This document shows, piece by piece, positions 14,378-19,991 of a stretch of DNA of 19,991 nt; positions within the stretch are counted from its first letter, which is position 1; the number at the start of each line of letters is the position of its first letter. Origin of the DNA: Alphaproteobacteria bacterium. Its GTDB lineage: Bacteria; Pseudomonadota; Alphaproteobacteria; GCA-2731375. Under the pieces are notes generated by a model. It ran no database searches and had not been told where the DNA came from. It was given only the letters and a program-made list of their open reading frames with translations. Where the stretch lies: NCBI GenBank assembly GCA_030746295.1, contig JASLMY010000071.1, positions 1 to 19,991 on the forward strand, in the 5' to 3' direction. The position numbers were made by a program, and so were the translations under genes.

Positions 14378-15319
14378 TCAGTAACGAATTCGCGGGTCGA
14401 GGAAGGTGTAGCTCATGTCGATCAGGAGGTTTACCAACACGTAGATGCCCGCGAAGACGAAAACGATCCCCTGGATGATCGGATAATCCCGCCTCAGAAT
14501 GGCGTCGACCGTGAGCCGCCCGAGACCGGGAATGTTGAAGACGCTCTCGGTCACGACGACACCACCGATCAGAAGTGCGACGCCGATGCCGATGATGGTG
14601 ACGATCGGCACCGAGGCGTTCTTGAGGGCATGGCCGATCAGGACCGCGTTGGAGCTGAGGCCCTTGGCGTGCGCGGTGCGGATATAGTCTTCGGTCAGGA
14701 CCTCCAAGACGCTCGCCCGGGTGATCCGGGCGATCAGGGCGATGTAGATCACGGCGAGCGCGACGGTGGGCAAGAAAATACTGCGCAAGAAGGGCAGAAA
14801 GCCCTCGGAGATACTGGTGTAGCCCTGCACCGGAAACCATTTCAATTGCAGCGAAAAACCCCAGATCAGCAAGTAGCCGAAGATGAAGATCGGCACCGAA
14901 AAGCCCAACACGGCGAAGATCATCACCAGGCGGTCGATCCAGGTGCCGGCCTTCCAGGCGGCGATCACGCCCATCGGTACCGCCACCAGCACCGAGACGA
15001 TAATGGTTGTGACGGCCAGCGCCAGGGTCGGCTCCACGCGCTGCAGGATCAGCTTCGAGACCGGCAGGTCGGAGAAGATGGAGATCCCGAGGTCACCCTG
15101 TGCCAGCCGCGTGACCCATTTGCCGAACTGAATATAGAACGGCTGGTCGAGGCCGAGGCGAGCTCTGATCTTCTCGATGTCGGCGGGGCTGGCGTAATCG
15201 CCGGCGATCACCGCCGCCGGGTCGCCCGGCGTCAGATGCAGTAGCGAAAAGACAAAGATGGCCACGACCGCCATCACCGGGATCGTGGCCAAAATGCGTC
15301 GTATCAAATAGGCGTACAT
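14378..15319 (-). CDS. dppB: Dipeptide-type ABC transporter permease (DppB-like), 313 aa
   Basis: Inner-membrane permease partner of DppC. The N-terminus MYAYLIRRILATIPVMAVVA is the first membrane segment typical of DppB, followed by HLTPGDPA (28-35) and RARLGLDQPFYIQFGKW (52-68). The EAA loop begins DYIRTAHAKGLSS (211-223), and the C-terminus ends FLDPRIRY as in most family members. The gene starts 40 bases after the binding-protein stop. No strong ribosome binding site is visible before the ATG at 15319, so its level may depend on the upstream gene. Confidence 0.92.
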   Translation of the reverse strand: MYAYLIRRILATIPVMAVVAIFVFSLLHLTPGDPAAVIAGDYASPADIEKIRARLGLDQPFYIQFGKWVTRLAQGDLGISIFSDLPVSKLILQRVEPTLALAVTTIIVSVLVAVPMGVIAAWKAGTWIDRLVMIFAVLGFSVPIFIFGYLLIWGFSLQLKWFPVQGYTSISEGFLPFLRSIFLPTVALAVIYIALIARITRASVLEVLTEDYIRTAHAKGLSSNAVLIGHALKNASVPIVTIIGIGVALLIGGVVVTESVFNIPGLGRLTVDAILRRDYPIIQGIVFVFAGIYVLVNLLIDMSYTFLDPRIRY

Positions 15320-15359
15320 GACGTCTTATGCGTCGTTGTGTTTCTTTGCCGTCGCCCGC

Positions 15360-16964
15360 TTACTTCTTGCTGATGTTCCAGAAGAAGGGCACCGGCGAAA
15401 CCAGGACGCCGTCCAGATTGTCGCGGAAGGCGGCCGGCTGATACCACTGGCCGTAGTTCACATACGGCACCAGCTCCTTGTAGAGCCGCGACTGCAGCTC
15501 CTCGACGATCTTCATCTGCTTGGCGGGATCGGCCTCGCGGCTGTAGGCGTCACGCAGCTGCTCGGTCTTCTCGTCGCACGGCCAGCCGAACCAGGCCCGC
15601 TCGGTGCAACCGCCCGAAACGCCGATATTGGCGACCGGGGATGCCGCGTCCGCTGCGGTGGCATAAGTGTGGAAGATGTTCCAGCCACCCTTGCCAGGCG
15701 ATTCCTTCATGGCCCGGCGCGAGGTCAGCGTCGACCAGTCCATCGCCTGAACCTCGACCTTGGCGCCAATCTGGCGCAGCAGTTGCGCCGTGACCAGCGA
15801 GGCGCCGTGCAGCACCGGAATGTCGGTCGGGTCCATCAGGATCAGGGTCTCGCCCTTGTAGCCGCCCTCGGCCAACAGCTTCTTCGCCATCGCCAGGTCC
15901 TGCTTCACCAGCGGGTCGGCACCGATCAAGGTCTCGAGCGGCGTGCCGCAGATGAAATAGGCGCCGCACTCGGTCCAGTACTCCTCCTCGCCGGCGATCG
16001 AGCGCAGGTAGTCAGCCTGCTTGACCATATGCAGCAGCGCTTGGCGCGCCTTCGGGTTGTTGAACGGCGGATGCAGGTGGTTCGGTCGCAGCCAGCCCTG
16101 GGTACCCAGCGGATCGATGTTGACGAGCTTGACGCCCGGGCTCGTCTTGAGCTGGGCGCGCAGATCCGGTGTCGGCGTCTCCCAATAGTCGACTTCACCG
16201 TTCTGCAAGGCATTGAGCGCCGTGATCGCGTCGGGCATGTAGACCCACTCGACCCGGTCCACCTTGACGACCTTGCCGCCGGCGGCATAGCTGGCCGGCT
16301 CGGACCGGGGCTTGTATTCCGCGTTCTTGACGTAGACCACCTTGGCGCCCGGCACCCACTCGTCCTTGACGAAGCGGAACGGGCCGGAGCCGACGGTCTC
16401 GGGCACCTTCTCGAAGGCGTCCACCTCGGCCAGGCGCTTGGGCATCATGAAGGGGGTGTTGGAGCTGATCTTGCCGAGCGACTGAAGGACCAGGCCATAG
16501 GGCTCCTTCAGGGTCAGCCGCACGGTCTTGGCGTCGACCGCCTTCAACTCGGCGGTGAAGTCCATCAGCTTCTGACCCATGCCATCGCGCTTGCCCCAGC
16601 GCTTGATCGACGGAACGATGTCCTCGGCCGTCACCGGCGCGCCGTCGTGCCAGCGCAAGCCGTCGCGCAACGTCAAGGTGTAGGTCAGGCCATCGGAGCT
16701 GACCTTCCAGCCTTCCAGCATCTGAGGCTGCGGCATCAGCTTGTCGTCCATCGCGATCAGCGTGTCGTAGATCAGATAGCCGTGGTTGCGGGTGATGTAG
16801 GCGGTGGTCCAAATCGGATCGAGGTTCTTAAGATCCGCATGCGGTACCACACGCAAGACGTTCTTCTGCGCCGCTGCCGGGCCGGCGAGGCCGGCCAGCG
16901 CAAATGGCGCCAGCATCGCGGCAACGCCGAGCGTGCGCACGAGTCCCTTGGTTCGAAGTTTCAT
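15360..16964 (-). CDS. dppA: Periplasmic substrate-binding protein, family 5 (DppA-like), 534 aa
   Basis: Soluble receptor delivering the substrate to the DppBCDF importer. It has a Sec signal peptide: basic KLRTKGLVR, a hydrophobic core and a cleavage site after PAAA (about residue 32), with no lipobox, so it is free in the periplasm. Family 5 features include DPIWTTAYITRNHGYLIYDT (residues about 49-68), the DGLRWHDGAPVTAED block and the GSGPFRFV stretch. A GGAAG site six to seven bases before the ATG supports the start. It is the first gene of the operon. The ligand cannot be read from sequence; peptides, opines, hydantoins or N-acyl amino acids are all possible given the neighbours. Confidence 0.92.
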   Translation of the reverse strand: MKLRTKGLVRTLGVAAMLAPFALAGLAGPAAAQKNVLRVVPHADLKNLDPIWTTAYITRNHGYLIYDTLIAMDDKLMPQPQMLEGWKVSSDGLTYTLTLRDGLRWHDGAPVTAEDIVPSIKRWGKRDGMGQKLMDFTAELKAVDAKTVRLTLKEPYGLVLQSLGKISSNTPFMMPKRLAEVDAFEKVPETVGSGPFRFVKDEWVPGAKVVYVKNAEYKPRSEPASYAAGGKVVKVDRVEWVYMPDAITALNALQNGEVDYWETPTPDLRAQLKTSPGVKLVNIDPLGTQGWLRPNHLHPPFNNPKARQALLHMVKQADYLRSIAGEEEYWTECGAYFICGTPLETLIGADPLVKQDLAMAKKLLAEGGYKGETLILMDPTDIPVLHGASLVTAQLLRQIGAKVEVQAMDWSTLTSRRAMKESPGKGGWNIFHTYATAADAASPVANIGVSGGCTERAWFGWPCDEKTEQLRDAYSREADPAKQMKIVEELQSRLYKELVPYVNYGQWYQPAAFRDNLDGVLVSPVPFFWNISKK

Positions 16965-17063
16965 GGCGTTCTTCCCTGCTGTTGCATGGCCTGGAGGATG
17001 CGCACGGCACCCCTCCCTCCAAAGGCCTGAACGGCAAACCTGCCAGCTTCGACCGATCGGGGC

Positions 17064-17081
17064 AAGCCTTGGCCAAGGCTT
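17064..17081. promoter_or_regulatory. Perfect 18-bp palindrome, candidate operator
   Basis: AAGCCTTGGCCAAGGCTT reads the same on both strands with no spacer. It lies 100 bases upstream of dppA and 122 bases upstream of the divergent amidohydrolase, a natural site for a shared regulator. Having no loop bases, it fits a dimeric protein site better than an RNA hairpin. Confidence 0.45.
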
Positions 17082-17117
17082 TGAAAGGATCGCAAGGCCA
17101 GCACCTCCTGCCGGCTT

Positions 17118-17130
17118 GCGATACCATCGC
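17118..17130. promoter_or_regulatory. Short inverted repeat near the amidohydrolase gene
   Basis: GCGAT-ACC-ATCGC is a perfect 5+3+5 inverted repeat flanked by GCCGGC on both sides. It could be a second operator or a hairpin in the leader. Confidence 0.3.
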
Positions 17131-17203
17131 CGGCGGGACTAAGGTCGAGCCGTCCGGCTGTCGTCGCGTTCGGTACGGCAGCGGCAATGCTCGGAGACTT
17201 GGA

Positions 17204-18337
17204 ATGTACGATCTATTGCTACGCGGAGGCCGCGTCATCGACCCCGCCAGCGGCCATAACGCCATCGCGGACGTCGCCTTCGAAGACGGCAAGGTGGCCC
17301 GAATCGGCCCCGATCTGGACCGGAATGCCAAGGAGATAAAGGACGTTGGCGGCGCCATCGTGACGCCAGGCCTGATCGACCTGCACACCCACGTCTACTG
17401 GGGCGGCACCTCGATCGGCGTCGATCCGGACGCGGTGGCGCGGCAGAGCGCGGCGACGACTTTGGTCGATGCCGGCACCGCCGGTCCCGCCAACATCGCC
17501 GGCTTCCGCGCCCACGTCATCGAGCCGGCCACTGTCCGCGTGCTGCCGTTCCTCAACATCTCCTTCCCCGGCATCTTCGCCTTCAGCCGGCCGGTGATGT
17601 ACGGCGAATGCATAAATCTAGAATTGCTGAACGCCCGCGAATGCGTCGCCGCGGCACGGGCGCATGCCGAGCTCGTCGTCGGCATCAAGGTCCGGGTCGG
17701 CGCGAACGCTAGCGGGCCGAACGGCCACCACCCGCTCGACATCGCCCTCGAGGTGGCGGACGAGCTGGAGCTGCCGCTGATGGCGCATCTCGATTACCCG
17801 CCGCCGACCCGCAAAGAGGTCTTGGAGCGGCTTCGTCCCGGCGACATCCTGACCCATTGCTTCCGCCCCTTCCCGGCCTCGCCGGCGGACGGACGCGGCA
17901 ACGTCCGCGAGGAGGTGCGGCTGGCGCGCGAGCGGGGCATCGTCTTCGACATCGGTCACGGCCAGGGCTCGTTCGGCTTCGAGACCTGCCGTGCCATGCT
18001 CGCCGGCGGCTTCGAGCCGGACACGATATCGAGCGACGTGCACTCGATCTCGATAGATGGCCCGGCCTATGACCTTCTGGTGACGATGTCGAAGTTCCTC
18101 TGCCTCGGCATGGGGATCGACAGCGTCGTCCGCGCCACCACCGTTGCCGCGGCCGACGCGGTCCGCCGGCCCGAGCTCGGGCGCTTGACAGAGGGCGGGA
18201 TCGGCGATGCCAGCGTCATCCAAATCGAGGATGGCGAGTTTGACTACGTCGACGTCCTGGGCGAGCGGATGGCGGGCGACAAGGGGATCGTCGCCCGCGG
18301 CACCGTCCAGGGCGGCGCTTGGACGGATCCCGCCTAG
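17204..18337 (+). CDS. Amidohydrolase/deacetylase family metallohydrolase (COG3964-like), 377 aa
   Basis: TIM-barrel metal-dependent hydrolase related to dihydroorotase and N-acetyl sugar/amino acid deacetylases. Metal ligands visible are H61 and H63 (DLHTHVYWGG), a probable carboxylated lysine K162 (GIKVRVGA), H195 (MAHLDYPP), H218 (LTHCFRPF) and D278 (SSDVHS). The motif DIGHGQGSFGF (249-259) is typical of this subgroup. The start at 17204 has GGAG seven bases upstream; the frame is open for 100 more codons but that stretch covers the control region and is unlike the family. It is followed 10 bases later by the PLP enzyme gene. Its natural substrate is not established; an N-acyl or cyclic amide derivative of an amino acid is a reasonable inference. 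Confidence 0.88.
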   Translation: MYDLLLRGGRVIDPASGHNAIADVAFEDGKVARIGPDLDRNAKEIKDVGGAIVTPGLIDLHTHVYWGGTSIGVDPDAVARQSAATTLVDAGTAGPANIAGFRAHVIEPATVRVLPFLNISFPGIFAFSRPVMYGECINLELLNARECVAAARAHAELVVGIKVRVGANASGPNGHHPLDIALEVADELELPLMAHLDYPPPTRKEVLERLRPGDILTHCFRPFPASPADGRGNVREEVRLARERGIVFDIGHGQGSFGFETCRAMLAGGFEPDTISSDVHSISIDGPAYDLLVTMSKFLCLGMGIDSVVRATTVAAADAVRRPELGRLTEGGIGDASVIQIEDGEFDYVDVLGERMAGDKGIVARGTVQGGAWTDPA

Positions 18338-18347
18338 GGAGACACCG

Positions 18348-19646
18348 ATGCCCGACCTCTCCCAGATCGACGACATCATCCTGGACGGCGCGACCAAAGG
18401 CGTGCCGCCCGGCGCCGAACCCTTCCCTCTGGCCGAGATCGGCGCCAAGGGCTGGAACCTGCTGCAAGGTGATCTGCCGCTGCCGTTGGCGGTGCTGAAG
18501 GACTCGGCACTCCGTCACAACAGCGACTGGATGCGCCGCTTTCTGGAGCTCTCGGGCGCCAAGCTGTCGCCGCACGGCAAGACCAGCATGAGCCCGCAGC
18601 TCTTCGCCCGGCAGATCGAGGACGGCGCCTGGGCGATTACCGTGGCGACGGCGCAGCAGATCGAGATCTGTCGGCGCTTCGGCTTCGACCGGGTGATCCT
18701 CGCCAACCAGCTCGTCGGACGGCCGGCGATCGACTACGTGCTGGCGGAGCTCGCGCGGGATCCGAGCTTCGATTTCTACTGCCTCGTCGACTCGACCGCC
18801 GGCGTCGATTTGCTGGCCCGGGCGGCGCGCGAGGCGGCGGTCGGCCGGCCGCTGCAGGTCCTGCTGGAGGGCGGGACTGCCGGTGGGCGCACCGGCTGCC
18901 GCACGGCGGAGGAAGCCCTCGCCGTCGCTCACGCCGTCGCCGCCGCGGCACCGCACCTGGCGCTCCGCGGCGTCGAAGGCTTCGAGGGACTGATCCCCGG
19001 CGAGACGACGGCGGCGCAGGACCGAAGCGTCGGCACCTTCCTCGACTTTCTTGTCGAGATCGCCCGCGCAGTGGACCGCCTGGGCCTCTTCGCCGACGGA
19101 CCCATCCTGCTGACCGCCGGCGGCTCCGCCTTCTACGACCTTGTGGTTGAGCGCTTCCAGAGCGCCGGCCTCGCCGGCGAGGTCGCCGTCATGACCCGCA
19201 GCGGCTGCTACCTGACGCACGATTCAGGCCTCTACCAGCGCTTCTTCGAGCGCCTCAGCGATCGCACCGCGGTGGCTGACCTGGGCGACGGCCCGCGGGC
19301 CGCCTTCGAGGTCTGGGCCTACGTGCAGTCGCGGCCCGAGCCGGGGAAAGCGATCCTGACCATGGGCCGCCGCGATGCCGGCACCGATGCCGAGTGGCCG
19401 CGCCCGCTTCGCTGGTTCCGGCCGGGCCTGCACGATGGTCCGGTCGATGCGCCCGAGGGCTCCGCCGTCGTCGACATGAACGACCAGCACACCCACATGA
19501 CGGTGGCCGAGGATGCGCCCTACCAGGTCGGCGACATGGTCGCCTTCGGCATCTCGCATCCCTGCACCACCTTCGACAAATGGGACCTGATCCCGCTCGT
19601 CGACGACGCCTACACTGTCGTCTCGGCGGTCAAGACCTACTTCTGA
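18348..19646 (+). CDS. D-serine dehydratase-like / amino acid deaminase (fold-type III PLP enzyme), 432 aa
   Basis: Eukaryotic-type D-serine dehydratases and bacterial D-threonine aldolases share this alanine-racemase-like barrel. The PLP lysine is K78 in SPHGKTSMSP. The C-terminal domain ends with the zinc motif SHPCTTFDKW, whose H404 and C406 match the metal ligands of animal D-serine dehydratase, together with the conserved DQHTHM segment. Length is near the normal 380-440. GGGAGA upstream of the ATG at 18348 sets the start; the open frame further upstream overlaps the previous gene and is not family-like. As second gene after the amidohydrolase it probably acts on the amino acid released there, giving a 2-oxo acid and ammonia. 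The D-specificity is inferred from family. Confidence 0.88.
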   Translation: MPDLSQIDDIILDGATKGVPPGAEPFPLAEIGAKGWNLLQGDLPLPLAVLKDSALRHNSDWMRRFLELSGAKLSPHGKTSMSPQLFARQIEDGAWAITVATAQQIEICRRFGFDRVILANQLVGRPAIDYVLAELARDPSFDFYCLVDSTAGVDLLARAAREAAVGRPLQVLLEGGTAGGRTGCRTAEEALAVAHAVAAAAPHLALRGVEGFEGLIPGETTAAQDRSVGTFLDFLVEIARAVDRLGLFADGPILLTAGGSAFYDLVVERFQSAGLAGEVAVMTRSGCYLTHDSGLYQRFFERLSDRTAVADLGDGPRAAFEVWAYVQSRPEPGKAILTMGRRDAGTDAEWPRPLRWFRPGLHDGPVDAPEGSAVVDMNDQHTHMTVAEDAPYQVGDMVAFGISHPCTTFDKWDLIPLVDDAYTVVSAVKTYF

Positions 19647-19685
19647 TACGATTGTCGAAACGCGGGCCACTTGGGAGAGAACGCG

Positions 19686-19991
19686 ATGTCCGAGCTGCCG
19701 AAGCGAGTCCATATCCTGGAGGCGGGGCCGCGCGAGGGCTTTCAGATCGAGCCCGGACCGATCTCGACCGACGACAAGGTCCGCTTCATCGAGGCCCTGG
19801 GCGAGACCGGGCTGGAGGAGATCGAATGCGTCTCCTTCGTCAATCCGAAGCGGGTGCCGAGCATGGCCGACGCCGACGAGGTCGCGGCCAAGATCAGGAA
19901 GAAGCCGGGCGTCAACTACACCGGCATCTGGCTCAACCTCAAGGGGTTGGAGCGCGCCGTCGCGTCTGGCCTCTACGTCCGGGGCCGGCTC
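19686..19991 (+). CDS. HMG-CoA lyase-like / DRE-TIM metallolyase, 3'-truncated by window edge
   Basis: The first 102 codons resemble hydroxymethylglutaryl-CoA lyases and related pyruvate-carboxyltransferase-fold enzymes: VHILEAGPREGFQIEP matches the family start (VxIxExGPREGLQ), including the metal-binding/catalytic region, and EEIECVSFVNPKRVPSMADA follows as in MvaB-like proteins. GGGAGAGA six bases before the ATG supports the start. It lies 39 bases after the PLP enzyme, so is likely in the same transcript, perhaps consuming an acyl-CoA or 2-oxo acid product. The rest of the protein is outside the window, so the exact member cannot be assigned. Confidence 0.82.
   Translation, partial: MSELPKRVHILEAGPREGFQIEPGPISTDDKVRFIEALGETGLEEIECVSFVNPKRVPSMADADEVAAKIRKKPGVNYTGIWLNLKGLERAVASGLYVRGRL

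Larger units (their letters stand above)
16965..17203. promoter_or_regulatory. Divergent control region between dppA and the amidohydrolase gene
   Basis: About 240 bases separate two divergent operons, so promoters for both should lie here, but I cannot name convincing -35/-10 pairs. Two clear inverted repeats are listed separately (17064-17081 and 17118-17130). A GCCGGC pair surrounds the second one. No ORF in this stretch is credible. Confidence 0.5.

Noticed and set aside
16904..17203. 100-residue N-terminal extension of the amidohydrolase
   Set aside because: It runs into the dppA signal-peptide region on the other strand and over the divergent control region, while ATG 17204 has a good ribosome binding site and the canonical family start.
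1..19991. CRISPR array, tRNA or rRNA genes, phage genes
   Set aside because: No regularly spaced repeats, no tRNA-like cloverleaf with a CCA-type end and no rRNA signature sequences were noticed; no phage structural or integrase protein is encoded.

Overview
The window looks like chromosomal DNA from a GC-rich alphaproteobacterium, possibly Rhodospirillales-like. This is an inference from strong G/C third-position bias, frequent GGAG-type ribosome binding sites and the protein families present; no rRNA or other marker gene fixes the taxon. It falls into two parts: a short mobile or foreign segment (about 272-4140) and a long, tightly packed catabolic cluster (about 4140 to the right edge).

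Left part. The window opens inside an A-type iron-sulfur carrier gene (2-271). Next comes a nested transposon site. A decayed start of what looks like an IS3-type orfA (about 404-544 and 2084-2206) is split by an apparently intact IS5-family element (545-2079) with recognisable terminal inverted repeats and a 4-bp target duplication (ACTG). Then comes a visibly AT-richer minus-strand gene for a 433-aa lipoprotein of unknown function (2207-3508) with its own candidate promoter and operator, then a truncated IS256-family transposase N-terminus (3903-4118).

Right part. A promoter with a perfect GTATAC-core palindrome precedes hyuA-hyuB (4297-8125), the two subunits of an ATP-dependent hydantoinase/oxoprolinase-type enzyme. 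A minus-strand HAD hydrolase gene (8127-8750), apparently with a small in-frame deletion, ends one nucleotide from hyuB. Divergent from it, a diaminopropionate ammonia-lyase (TTG start at 8867) is translationally coupled to an M20-type carbamoyl-amino-acid amidohydrolase (10054-11292). A five-gene minus-strand peptide/nickel-type ABC transporter operon (dppA-B-C-D-F order, 16964 down to 11363) follows. Divergent from it are an amidohydrolase/deacetylase (17204-18337), a D-serine-dehydratase-like PLP enzyme (18348-19646) and the start of an HMG-CoA-lyase-family gene (19686 to the edge).

Together the right-hand genes suggest a scavenging pathway. A periplasmic binding protein and ABC importer would bring in a peptide-like or cyclic-amide compound. 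HyuAB, the M20 hydrolase and the COG3964-type amidohydrolase would open rings or remove N-acyl/N-carbamoyl groups. The two PLP enzymes would release ammonia and a 2-oxo acid from the freed amino acids, possibly D-amino acids or 2,3-diaminopropionate. The substrate is not determined by the sequence. No regulator gene lies in the window, although several candidate operator palindromes do.
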